In this document: positions 9,028 through 17,600 of the stretch, one piece after another
Position numbering within the stretch: the stretch's first letter is position 1
Layout of the letters: every line of letters starts with the position of its first letter
From: Algibacter miyuki
GTDB taxonomy: Bacteria > Bacteroidota > Bacteroidia > Flavobacteriales > Flavobacteriaceae
DNA: 64,000 bases
NCBI RefSeq assembly: GCF_030409805.1
Contig: NZ_JAUFQP010000007.1
Location: 496,001 to 560,000 of the forward strand
Direction of reading: 5' to 3'
Notes under the pieces: generated by a model
The model's database searches: none
What the model saw: only the letters and a program-made list of their open reading frames with translations
Told to the model about the DNA's origin: nothing
Made by a program: the position numbers and the translations under genes

Positions 9028-10389
9028 ATGAAACGAAATTTTTTAACTTTAAAAACACTTGCCTTATTTACAACCATTGGTTTAATGACAGCTTGTAGCA
9101 GCGACGACGACAATGGTGTTGACATAGAAATACCCGAACAGTCTGAAAGATGGATAACAGTTACTGGCGCTAGAATGGGAACAGACCCAGGAGATGGTAA
9201 CGGAGGTACATTAATATACGCTATTAGTAATGACGATGCAAAAGACCCAGAAATAGTAGTAGATGTTTTCAATAATGGTTTTGTAGCACCTTCTAACAGA
9301 ACGGCTAGATTACAAGCTTCAGAAGATGGTAACACCATATTTAACATTAGTTATGCAGGAGATACTGGTGGTAACTATACTAAATATACTGTAGGAGGTG
9401 GTCAAAATTTTATACAAACAGGGTCTGAACTAAGTATAGTACCTTATGTTGGAACTGCTCCAAGATGGATAAAATTATTTGATGGAGACCAAACAGGGTC
9501 TGCTGTGTATGTATCAACAGAGCACCAAATTGATGATAACGACACTCCAGAAGATGTAACCGATGATACTTATATCCGTACAGAAGCTACCATAGGTGTG
9601 GTTTCCTTCGATTTAGTAAATTCTTCAGTTAACAATTTTAAAGAGCTTAGTATCCCTTTAAGCGCAGAAGAAGAAGCTGCAGGTTATTACTTCTCTAGAA
9701 TTGATATGCCAACTTTAAATGCTGCCGGTGATAAATTATATATTAGTGGTCGTTTAAGTAAAGTTGACCCTACCACTGCATTAAGTGATAGTGGTTATGA
9801 TATTTTAGGTTCTAAAACTATTGTATTAGATTACCCTACATTATCAAATCCAAAAGTTATTACTTCTACAGTTGGTTACGGAAACACCAATGGTTACCGT
9901 AGTATTAATTCTTTTGAATATAACGGTAGCGTTTACCAAGCTAATCAAGGCGATCCAAACGGTTCTCATATCTTAAAAATTGGTTCAAATAATGAATATG
10001 ATAATTCTTATGTATTTAGCTTAGACGATGCTTTAGGTGTAGAAGACGCTTATATTGTTGCTTGGAGACCAGCTTCAAATGGAAAAGCAGTTGTAGCTTA
10101 CGAACATGCAGGATCTGCAACAGGACCAGCAAATAAAACACAAGGCTTTTTTGCTTTAGTTGATTTAAACGCTAAAACAGCAACAAAACTGGATGCCATT
10201 CCTTCAAGCGAAGATTTATATTTATACCAATACCAAGGTTTTGCTATCTATGAAAACGAAGTATATTTAACCGTAGCGCCAATTGGCCAAGACGGAAATA
10301 TTTATGTTGTTGATACCGAAACTGGGAATGTTACTAAAGGTGCTCAATTAAAAAATGCAACAGGAAGTCACTTTATTGGAACATTCTAA
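9028..10389 (+). CDS. DUF4374 lipoprotein, TonB-receptor partner
   Basis: This 453-residue protein has a lipobox at residues 20-23 (MTAC) followed by SSDDDN. The rest is built of repeated beta segments containing RWITVTGARMG, a PSNRTARL block and IVAWRPAS, compatible with a beta-propeller. It resembles the DUF4374 family, which in Bacteroidetes is often encoded right after a TonB-dependent siderophore or haem receptor, as here with a 34-bp gap. A surface-exposed ligand-binding or reductase-partner role has been assumed for such proteins, but the biochemistry is not established. No PepSY reductase gene follows; a strong bidirectional terminator ends the operon. Confidence 0.8.
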   Translation: MKRNFLTLKTLALFTTIGLMTACSSDDDNGVDIEIPEQSERWITVTGARMGTDPGDGNGGTLIYAISNDDAKDPEIVVDVFNNGFVAPSNRTARLQASEDGNTIFNISYAGDTGGNYTKYTVGGGQNFIQTGSELSIVPYVGTAPRWIKLFDGDQTGSAVYVSTEHQIDDNDTPEDVTDDTYIRTEATIGVVSFDLVNSSVNNFKELSIPLSAEEEAAGYYFSRIDMPTLNAAGDKLYISGRLSKVDPTTALSDSGYDILGSKTIVLDYPTLSNPKVITSTVGYGNTNGYRSINSFEYNGSVYQANQGDPNGSHILKIGSNNEYDNSYVFSLDDALGVEDAYIVAWRPASNGKAVVAYEHAGSATGPANKTQGFFALVDLNAKTATKLDAIPSSEDLYLYQYQGFAIYENEVYLTVAPIGQDGNIYVVDTETGNVTKGAQLKNATGSHFIGTF

Positions 10390-10417
10390 TAACAACCAAT
10401 AAATACCAATCCTAACA

Positions 10418-10457
10418 AAAAAAGCTCCAATAGATTTAAATCTATTGGAGCTTTTTT
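10418..10457. terminator. Bidirectional rho-independent terminator
   Basis: A perfect 40-bp palindrome has arms AAAAAAGCTCCAATAGATTT and its reverse complement. It carries an A-tract on one side and a T-tract on the other, so it can end both the DUF4374 operon (plus) and the pyk transcript (minus). Confidence 0.92.
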
Positions 10458-10490
10458 AATATATAAAACTTTTATAACTGGTATATTCTA

Positions 10491-11933
10491 TTAAAGATTA
10501 CATGTTGTAATTTCTGAAACTCTTAAAGAGTTTACCATACCTTTATCTTGAATTGGCATAGCCGCTAAACTAATTACCATATCTCCAACTTCTAAATACC
10601 CTTGCTTACATGCAATAGCATTCACGTCTTCGATAGTTTCATCAGTACTAACAAACTTATCGTAATAAAATGCACGAACACCCCAAAGTAAACTCAAACG
10701 CGTTAAAATACGTTTATTAGAAGTAAATACTAATATATGACATGATGGTCTCCAAGCAGAAATTTGAAATGCTGTATAACCACTATTTGTTAACGTAGAA
10801 ATTGCACTCGCGTCAATTTCATTTGCCATAAGGGCTGCATGATAACAAATCGCTTTTGTAATATATCTATTGGTTCTAATATGTGGTGGTAATTGTGGTA
10901 CTTTAATTAATTCAGAATCTTCAACATTCTTTAAAATGTTGCTCATTTGTCTAATAACTTGTACTGGATATTTACCAACTGAAGTTTCACCAGAAAGCAT
11001 TACAGCATCAGCACCGTCCATAACAGAATTGGCAACATCATTTACTTCAGCTCTTGTTGGCGTTAAACTATCAATCATAGTTTCCATCATTTGCGTCGCA
11101 ATAATAACTGGAATTCTAGCTTTTTTAGCACGTAACACCAATTGCTTTTGGATTAACGGTACTTCTTCAGCAGGAACCTCAACACCTAAATCACCACGAG
11201 CTACCATAATACCATCACAATGCGTAACAATTTTATCGATATTCTCTACAGCTTCTGGCTTTTCAATTTTTGCTATAATAGGAATTTTATGTGCACTATG
11301 TTTTGCAATTAAATCACGTAACTGCATTAAATCTTCTGCATGACGCACGAATGACAAGGCCATCCAATCTACATCTTGGCTAATAGCGAAAATAGCATCT
11401 TCAATATCTTTCTCTGTAAGTGCAGGTTGAGATATGTTTGTATTCGGAAGGTTTACACCTTTTTTAGATTTTAATGGGCCACCTTGAACAACTTTGGTTA
11501 AAACCTCATTTTCCCCATTTGTAGAAACCACTTCAAAAAGTAGTTTTCCATCATCTAAAAGTACTCGTTCTCCAGGTTTAGCATCTTGTGGAAATCTATC
11601 ATAAGTCATGTAAACACGCTCTTTATTTCCAACAAAACGTTCTCCTGTAGCAAAAATAATTTCATCACCTGGGTTTACAAATACATCATCTTCCATAACT
11701 CCTACACGAAGTTTTGGTCCTTGTAAATCGGCTAAAATTGCAGCTGTAAAACCGAACTCTTCGTTCAATTCACGTATCATAGTGATACGTTCTGCAACAT
11801 CTTTATAATCGGCATGAGAAAAGTTAATTCTAAATACATTAACACCTTCTTCAAGCATGCCCTTTAATACTTCTTTTGTGCTTGTAGCGGGGCCTAGGGT
11901 TGCTACTATTTTGGTTTTTTTTCTTGTTGACAT
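10491..11933 (-). CDS. pyk: Pyruvate kinase
   Basis: This 480-residue glycolytic enzyme converts phosphoenolpyruvate and ADP to pyruvate and ATP. The N terminus KTKIVATLGPATSTKE, the active-site segment IPIIAKIEKPEAVENID, the metal-binding VARGDLGVEVP and the signature MDGADAVMLSGETSVGKYP are all intact. The length is that of the standard A/B/C-domain form without the extra C-terminal PEP-utiliser domain. The ATG overlaps the stop of the upstream IPExxxVDY gene by one base (TAATG), so the two are translationally coupled, an arrangement common in Flavobacteria. Confidence 0.97.
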   Translation of the reverse strand: MSTRKKTKIVATLGPATSTKEVLKGMLEEGVNVFRINFSHADYKDVAERITMIRELNEEFGFTAAILADLQGPKLRVGVMEDDVFVNPGDEIIFATGERFVGNKERVYMTYDRFPQDAKPGERVLLDDGKLLFEVVSTNGENEVLTKVVQGGPLKSKKGVNLPNTNISQPALTEKDIEDAIFAISQDVDWMALSFVRHAEDLMQLRDLIAKHSAHKIPIIAKIEKPEAVENIDKIVTHCDGIMVARGDLGVEVPAEEVPLIQKQLVLRAKKARIPVIIATQMMETMIDSLTPTRAEVNDVANSVMDGADAVMLSGETSVGKYPVQVIRQMSNILKNVEDSELIKVPQLPPHIRTNRYITKAICYHAALMANEIDASAISTLTNSGYTAFQISAWRPSCHILVFTSNKRILTRLSLLWGVRAFYYDKFVSTDETIEDVNAIACKQGYLEVGDMVISLAAMPIQDKGMVNSLRVSEITTCNL

Positions 11934-12418
11934 TAGCTAAATATTAAATTGTCTTTTGATTTTAAATCATTCGCATCAACGCTGTAAGCTGTTGCAATTT
12001 GAGGAATCTCCAATATACTATCTAAAATATATTTTTCTTTACTTAAACTGAACTCGTTTTCTATTTTCAAAAAATAGTTAACGCGCTTATACTCTGGTAT
12101 CAAATGAGTTATTCTTGTTATTTTTTCTTGGTTTTCGAATAAAGATTCAAAGGTTGCTTGCTGAAAACTCTCTGTTTTGCAAGTGTTTGAAACTAAACTC
12201 CAGGTTGTAAGTTGCTTTTCATCTTCCCATTCAAATATTGAATAAGCCGACTGTCCGTTATCAAAATCTAAATCTTTTGATCTACGAGCAAGCCTTGTTT
12301 TTAAATATTTATTAATAAGATAGGCCAAACGATAGTCCTCAAGCGTACAATGAATTGCGATTAACGAATATGAAATATCGTCAAAAACATCATCAAGTAT
12401 CAGTTTATGCACAGCCAT
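11933..12418 (-). CDS. IPExxxVDY family protein
   Basis: This 161-residue Bacteroidetes-specific protein of unknown function is named for its conserved motif, here present as IPEYKRVNY, a variant with Asn in place of Asp. No signal peptide or membrane segment is visible, so it is probably cytoplasmic. It is typically encoded directly upstream of pyruvate kinase and downstream of rnc, exactly as here, and shares the TAATG overlap with pyk. The conserved linkage hints at a role connected to pyk expression or stability, but nothing in the sequence shows a mechanism. Confidence 0.88.
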   Translation of the reverse strand: MAVHKLILDDVFDDISYSLIAIHCTLEDYRLAYLINKYLKTRLARRSKDLDFDNGQSAYSIFEWEDEKQLTTWSLVSNTCKTESFQQATFESLFENQEKITRITHLIPEYKRVNYFLKIENEFSLSKEKYILDSILEIPQIATAYSVDANDLKSKDNLIFS

Positions 12419-12546
12419 AACTTACTTTTAATATTTGTAAATATAATATTTATAACAATCACTAGAGACATCTTTTAGTGAATCTTAACAAGAATAGCCA
12501 CTAAAACGTTATAGTACTCGTTTTTTATCGAATGTGTAAAATTAGT

Positions 12547-13287
12547 CTAAACAGACTTAGAAATCTTATTTTGAAAGACGAAAAAAGCACGTTTTGAAGC
12601 TTTTTCTTCAGCCTTTTTCTTTGAAGTTGCGCGCGCCTTTGAAACCACTTTATTATCTATAGATAGTTTTACAGAAAAATGCCTAACATCGTCATTCCCG
12701 GTATCTTCATAAACATTATACCCGAAATTCTTTTTTTCTTTTTGGCACCACTCTATAAGTAAACTTTTGTAACTAATAACTTTGCCTTCTAAGGTTGCAA
12801 TATCAACATGAGGTAAGATAATCCGCGTGTAAATAAATTTTTCGCAGTACTTATAACCTCGATCCAAGAAGATAGCACCAACTAAAGCCTCAAATAAATT
12901 ACCATGAATGTTGTCTCCAAATTGACCTTTCGGAATTTTACTTTCAACTAAACTAATGAGTTCTAAATCTTTTCCTAACTCGTTTAAATGCTCTCTACTT
13001 ACTATTTTAGATCGCATTTTAGTAAGGTAGCCTTCATCTCCACTTGGCACTTCAATATAAAGGTGCGACGCAATTACCGCGCTTAGCATAGCATCACCTA
13101 AAAACTCCAAACGTTCATAATTAATAGCATTGCCTTCGCTATCTTTTATGTTCATGGAGCGGTGTGTAAATGCTTTTTTGAAGAACTTTATATTCTTAGG
13201 TTTAAATCCAAGAATCTTATTTATTTGCATAAAAAAATTCCCGTTGCGTTTAAAACGGGAATTAAATATGTTACGAATGTATTTCAT
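12547..13287 (-). CDS. rnc: Ribonuclease III
   Basis: This 246-residue double-strand-specific endoribonuclease processes rRNA precursors and structured mRNAs. The RNase III signature appears as NYERLEFLGDAMLSAVIA, with the catalytic acidic residues, and the second acidic cluster as GNLFEALVGAIFLD. A double-stranded-RNA-binding domain fills the last 75 residues (KSLLIEWCQKEKKNFGY through KKKAEEKASKRAF). The start at 13287 leaves a 7-bp gap to fabF, so it is cotranscribed with acpP and fabF. Close linkage of rnc with acpP-fabF is widespread in bacteria. Confidence 0.96.
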   Translation of the reverse strand: MKYIRNIFNSRFKRNGNFFMQINKILGFKPKNIKFFKKAFTHRSMNIKDSEGNAINYERLEFLGDAMLSAVIASHLYIEVPSGDEGYLTKMRSKIVSREHLNELGKDLELISLVESKIPKGQFGDNIHGNLFEALVGAIFLDRGYKYCEKFIYTRIILPHVDIATLEGKVISYKSLLIEWCQKEKKNFGYNVYEDTGNDDVRHFSVKLSIDNKVVSKARATSKKKAEEKASKRAFFVFQNKISKSV

Positions 13288-13294
13288 TCGGGAT

Positions 13295-14545
13295 TTAATC
13301 TATTGTCTTGAATAATACACAAGCGTTGTGACCGCCAAATCCAAACGTATTACTCATTCCTACTTTTACCTCACGCTTTTGTGCCTTGTTTAAGGTTAAA
13401 TTTAATTCAGGATCTATGTTTTCATCTACCGTTGTGTGGTTAATGGTAGGCGGCACAATACTGTGCTGCATAGCCAAAATAACCGATATTGCTTCGATAG
13501 CGCCTGCTGCACCTAATAAGTGCCCAGTCATAGATTTTGTTGAATTAATATTTATGTTTTTAGCGTGACTTCCAAAGATCTCTGAAATTGCTTTTAACTC
13601 TGCGACGTCTCCTAAAGGTGTCGATGTTCCATGTGTATTAATATGGTCTACATCTTCAGGTTTTAGACCTGCATTTTCTAAGCAATTTTTCATAACCGCT
13701 ACAACACCAATACCATCTGGATGCGGCGCTGTCATGTGGTGTGCGTCAGAAGATAATCCTCCTCCAACAAACTCCGCATAAATTTTTGCGCCTCTTGCTT
13801 TTGCATGCTCATATTCTTCTAGAATTAGTGCGCCAGCACCTTCTCCTAAAACAAATCCATCACGTGTTCCATCAAATGGACGTGAGGCTGTTTCTGGACT
13901 TTCATTTCTAGTTGATAGTGCGTGCATAGCATTAAACCCTCCCATACCAGCAATAGTTACTGCCGCTTCACTTCCGCCTGTAACAATTACATCACAATGC
14001 CCTAAACGAATCATGTTTAAAGCATCAAACATAGCGTTAGCCGAAGATGCGCATGCCGAAACCGTTGTATAGTTTGGCCCCATAAAACCATGTTTTATAG
14101 AGATGTTACCCGGTGCAATATCCGCAATCATTTTAGGAATAAAGAAAGGGTTAAAACGTGGTGTTCCGTCTCCCGCCGCAAAGTTTAATACTTCGTTTTG
14201 GAAGGTTTCCAATCCACCAATGCCTGCTCCCCATATAACGCCTACTCGTAATTTGTCAACCTCATCTAGATTCAATTTAGCATCTAAAATGGCTTCATCT
14301 GCTGCTACCATAGCATATTGTGCAAATCGGTCCATTTTTCGTGCTTCTTTTCTGTCCATAAAATCGGTAACAGTAAAGTTTTTCAATTCGCAAGCGAATT
14401 TCGTTTTAAACTTTTCGGCATCATAATATGTTATAGGCGCAGCACCACTCTTACCACTAATTAAACCGTCCCAAAATTCATCTTTGGTATTGCCAATTGG
14501 TGTTAAAGCACCTAATCCTGTGACTACAACTCGCTTTAATTCCAT
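13295..14545 (-). CDS. fabF: Beta-ketoacyl-ACP synthase II
   Basis: This condensing enzyme of type II fatty acid synthesis elongates acyl-ACP with malonyl-ACP. At 416 residues it has the standard KAS II length. The catalytic triad is visible: Cys165 in TVSACASSAN, a His in INTHGTST near residue 305 and a His in MTGHLLGAAGA near 342. The N terminus MELKRVVVTGLGALTPIG is typical. It follows acpP by 12 bp and precedes rnc by 7 bp, so the three form one operon. Confidence 0.98.
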   Translation of the reverse strand: MELKRVVVTGLGALTPIGNTKDEFWDGLISGKSGAAPITYYDAEKFKTKFACELKNFTVTDFMDRKEARKMDRFAQYAMVAADEAILDAKLNLDEVDKLRVGVIWGAGIGGLETFQNEVLNFAAGDGTPRFNPFFIPKMIADIAPGNISIKHGFMGPNYTTVSACASSANAMFDALNMIRLGHCDVIVTGGSEAAVTIAGMGGFNAMHALSTRNESPETASRPFDGTRDGFVLGEGAGALILEEYEHAKARGAKIYAEFVGGGLSSDAHHMTAPHPDGIGVVAVMKNCLENAGLKPEDVDHINTHGTSTPLGDVAELKAISEIFGSHAKNININSTKSMTGHLLGAAGAIEAISVILAMQHSIVPPTINHTTVDENIDPELNLTLNKAQKREVKVGMSNTFGFGGHNACVLFKTID

Positions 14546-14557
14546 AAAGTTATCTGC

Positions 14558-14791
14558 TTATTTTGCTGCTTCGATGTATGATATAGCTTGACCTACTGTT
14601 GCGATGTTTTCAGCTTGATCGTCTGGAATTTGGATATCGAATTCTTTTTCGAATTCCATTATTAATTCTACAGTATCTAAAGAGTCTGCTCCTAAATCGT
14701 TTGTGAAGCTAGCTTCAGTTACAACTTCATTCTCGTCTACTCCTAATTTATCAACGATAATCGCTTTTACTCTTGATGCAATGTCTGACAT
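14558..14791 (-). CDS. acpP: Acyl carrier protein
   Basis: This 77-residue acidic carrier holds growing fatty acyl chains on a phosphopantetheine arm. The attachment serine is Ser37 in the canonical [12 protein letters not shown] motif. It is the first gene of the acpP-fabF-rnc operon and has a candidate -7 box just upstream at 14824-14831. Confidence 0.98.
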   Translation of the reverse strand: MSDIASRVKAIIVDKLGVDENEVVTEASFTNDLGADSLDTVELIMEFEKEFDIQIPDDQAENIATVGQAISYIEAAK

Positions 14792-14823
14792 AATTTTTTA
14801 ATTTTTAAGTTTTAATTAGTTGG

Positions 14824-14831
14824 CAAAAATA
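14824..14831 (-). promoter_or_regulatory. Candidate -7 box for the acpP-fabF-rnc operon
   Basis: On the minus strand this reads TATTTTTG, a match to TAnnTTTG, 33 bp upstream of the acpP start. No convincing -33 TTTG element was found at 19-21 bp spacing. Confidence 0.45.
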
Positions 14832-15065
14832 AAAAACTTTATTTTTAAAACACACCTTTACTCTAAAAATGTGTCGGTAATTTAGTAAAAATACTTTAAG
14901 TATTTAGTTTTTACCTTCTAATTGTTAATATTTATTCTTTTTTTTGCTTGAATAAACACAAACAAAAATGTCTGTAAAATGAATGGCTTGATAGTTTTGC
15001 TGAACATTGTTGTAATTTTGAATTTCGAATTACACCTGACATTAATTTTATAATAAAACCAACAG

Positions 15066-15638
15066 ATGAAACGAATTGTAATTTTTGCGTCCGGAAGTGG
15101 TACTAATGCTGAAAATCTAATAAAGTTTTTTCACAACAGAGAAAATGCTTCTGTTATTCAGGTACTAACTAACAATCCGCATGCCAAAGTTTTAGATCGG
15201 GCAAAAAAACTAAAAGTTAGCGCGCTATCTTTCAATAAAATAGCACTCTCAGAGACCGACGACGTCCTTAATATATTAAAAGCCGCAAAGCCAGATTTAA
15301 TTATTTTAGCCGGTTTTTTATGGAAATTCCCCGAAAACATACTCAACGTTTTCCCTAACAAGGTGATTAATGTACACCCTGCATTATTACCAAATTATGG
15401 AGGAAAAGGCATGTATGGTATGAATGTTCACCAAGCTATAGTTAATAATAAAGAAAAAGAAACCGGAATAACCATCCATTATGTTAATGAACATTATGAT
15501 GAAGGCGCTATTATTTTCCAAGTAAAATGCGATGTGAGTGCCGAGGATACCGCTGAGGATGTTGCTGCAAAAATACACACCTTAGAAATGGAGCATTTCC
15601 CAAAGGTTGTGGATGCGCTTTTAAACACAGATTCTTAA
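15066..15638 (+). CDS. purN: Phosphoribosylglycinamide formyltransferase
   Basis: This 190-residue enzyme is the folate-dependent GAR transformylase of purine synthesis. The N terminus KRIVIFASGSGTNAENLI is the phosphate-binding loop. The catalytic region NVHPALLPNYGGKGMYG carries the His of the HPxLLP motif, and the formyl-transfer Asp lies in NEHYDEGAIIFQ. The length is normal. It is followed after 35 bp by rnhA and is divergent from acpP. A second purine gene (purF) lies about 2 kb downstream on the same strand. Confidence 0.96.
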   Translation: MKRIVIFASGSGTNAENLIKFFHNRENASVIQVLTNNPHAKVLDRAKKLKVSALSFNKIALSETDDVLNILKAAKPDLIILAGFLWKFPENILNVFPNKVINVHPALLPNYGGKGMYGMNVHQAIVNNKEKETGITIHYVNEHYDEGAIIFQVKCDVSAEDTAEDVAAKIHTLEMEHFPKVVDALLNTDS

Positions 15639-15673
15639 ATTAAACATTTTCCTTTACAGGGAAATACCAAAGT

Positions 15674-16312
15674 ATGTCTACAAAAAAGAAATTCTACACC
15701 GTTTGGAAAGGTAAAAAAACAGGCGTTTTTAAAAAGTGGAACGACTGCAAAAAGCAAATAACCAATTTTGATGGAGCACAATACAAATCGTTCACCTCTT
15801 TAGAAGCCGCAGAAGCCGCCTTTGAAGGTAATTATTTTGATTATATTGGAAAAAGCAAAGGTTTTAAAAGTGAACTCTCGCACGAGCAACTAAAAAAAAT
15901 AGGACAACCTAATTATAATTCCATTTCGGTAGATGCCGCTTCTAGTGGAAACCCGGGTATTATGGAATACCGCGGCGTAGATACCAAAACAAAAAAGCAG
16001 ATCTTTATACAGGGCCCTTTTCCGGAAGGCACTAATAATATAGGTGAATTTTTAGCACTTGTGCATGGCTTAGCAATTCTTAAAAAAAACAATAGCGACC
16101 GTATTTTATATACCGATTCCCGAACTGCCATGAGTTGGGTTCGAAAAAAAATATGTAACACCAAATTAGAACGCAACGCAAAAAACAAACCCGTTTTCGA
16201 TTTAGTAGATCGTGCTGTAGATTGGTTAAAAAACAATAGCTATAATACCGTAATTGTAAAATGGGAAACTAAAGCTTGGGGCGAAATTCCTGCCGATTTT
16301 GGACGGAAGTAA
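15674..16312 (+). CDS. rnhA: Ribonuclease H with N-terminal viroplasmin-like domain
   Basis: This 212-residue protein degrades RNA in RNA-DNA hybrids. Residues 5-45 (KFYTVWKGKKTGVFKKWNDC and following) match the caulimovirus viroplasmin/hybrid-binding domain. The RNase H domain then shows the catalytic D-E-D-D series: ISVDAASSGNPG, NNIGEFLALVHGL, LYTDSRTAMSW and a final Asp in IPADFGRK. This two-domain form is common in Bacteroidetes. It is probably cotranscribed with purN (35-bp gap). Confidence 0.93.
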   Translation: MSTKKKFYTVWKGKKTGVFKKWNDCKKQITNFDGAQYKSFTSLEAAEAAFEGNYFDYIGKSKGFKSELSHEQLKKIGQPNYNSISVDAASSGNPGIMEYRGVDTKTKKQIFIQGPFPEGTNNIGEFLALVHGLAILKKNNSDRILYTDSRTAMSWVRKKICNTKLERNAKNKPVFDLVDRAVDWLKNNSYNTVIVKWETKAWGEIPADFGRK

Positions 16313-16501
16313 AACCTAATATCACATTTAAAAACCAATAAAACCTTCCTTTTTCTCTTTAACAGAAAGCAGAAATTTACAGGCTACCACTACAACTTTA
16401 TCTACAAAAAACAACAAAGCACTTAATGCATTCAATCTTAAAAATTTTATGGATTGCGCATATAAATGACCTATATTTGCAGAAAATTATCAAGAACTTT
16501 C

Positions 16502-17428
16502 ATGGGTAAATTAGTAATAGTTGGTACAGTAGCTTATGATGCTATTGAAACACCATTCGGTAAAACCGATAAAATTTTAGGTGGAGCAGGTACTTATATT
16601 GGCCTATCTGCATCTAATTTCAATGTAGATTCTGCCATTGTTTCTATTGTTGGCGGCGATTTTGAACAAAAATATTTAGACTTACTTTCTAGCAAAAACA
16701 TCGACATTTCTGGCATCGAAATTGTTAAGGAAGGTAAAACGTTTTTTTGGAGCGGAAAATATCATAACGATATGAATTCTCGCGACACTTTAATAACAGA
16801 ACTAAATACTTTAGAGCATTTCAACCCAGTTGTACCAGAAGATTATAAAGATGCAGAAGTGGTAATGTTAGGAAACTTACATCCACTCGTCCAATCAAGT
16901 GTTTTAGATCAAATGACGACGACACCAAAATTAGTAGTTTTAGATACTATGAATTTCTGGATGGACATCGCATTAGAAGATCTAAAAAACGTTATAAAAC
17001 GTATTGATGTGATTACCATAAACGATGAAGAAGCAAGACAATTAACCGGCGAATACTCGCTAGTTGTTGCTGCGAAAAAAATTCATGAAATGGGCCCAAA
17101 ATATGTGGTTATTAAAAAAGGAGAGCATGGCGCACTATTGTTCCATAATGAGCAAATGTTTTACGCACCGGCTTTACCTCTAGCTGAAGTTTTTGATCCA
17201 ACCGGAGCTGGAGATACCTTTGCAGGTGGTTTTGCAGGATATTTAGCAAAAACAGGCGACGTATCTTTTGAAAATATGAAAAACGCAGTAATTTACGGTT
17301 CTGCCCTAGCATCGTTTTGTGTTGAGAAGTTTGGCACCGAGCGCATGGAAAATCTATCGCATAGCGAAGTGCAAAAACGACTGATGCAGTTTAAACATTT
17401 AACGCAATTTGAAATAGAATTAACATAA
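16502..17428 (+). CDS. PfkB-family sugar or nucleoside kinase
   Basis: The ATG at 16502 is chosen because the family begins directly with GKLVIVGTVAYDAIETP. An earlier in-frame ATG at 16466 adds 12 residues of non-conserved sequence. The 308-residue product has the ribokinase-fold motifs LGGAGTYIGL near residue 28 and DPTGAGDTFAGGFAGYL with the catalytic Asp and anion hole. The phosphate acceptor cannot be read from sequence. Such kinases lie next to purF in many Flavobacteria, so a nucleoside or ribose substrate is plausible. A clear terminator follows directly. Confidence 0.88.
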   Translation: MGKLVIVGTVAYDAIETPFGKTDKILGGAGTYIGLSASNFNVDSAIVSIVGGDFEQKYLDLLSSKNIDISGIEIVKEGKTFFWSGKYHNDMNSRDTLITELNTLEHFNPVVPEDYKDAEVVMLGNLHPLVQSSVLDQMTTTPKLVVLDTMNFWMDIALEDLKNVIKRIDVITINDEEARQLTGEYSLVVAAKKIHEMGPKYVVIKKGEHGALLFHNEQMFYAPALPLAEVFDPTGAGDTFAGGFAGYLAKTGDVSFENMKNAVIYGSALASFCVEKFGTERMENLSHSEVQKRLMQFKHLTQFEIELT

Positions 17429-17431
17429 ACT

Positions 17432-17459
17432 AACGCGCCCATAATTTGGGCGCGTTTTT
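17432..17459 (+). terminator. Rho-independent terminator of the PfkB kinase gene
   Basis: AACGCGCCC pairs with GGGCGCGTT, with an extra A-T pair closing the 5-nt loop TAATT, and a T-run follows. It begins 4 bp after the stop codon. Confidence 0.92.
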
Positions 17460-17600
17460 AATTGAACACCCTTTGTTATTCTCACAAAACCTGATAGTTA
17501 TCAGATGAGAATTTTAAAAAAAAGCAATTTATAATTAGCCAATCAAAAATGAAACAAAAATTACTTTGTAGCATTTTAATAAAGCGAAAATATTAAAAAT

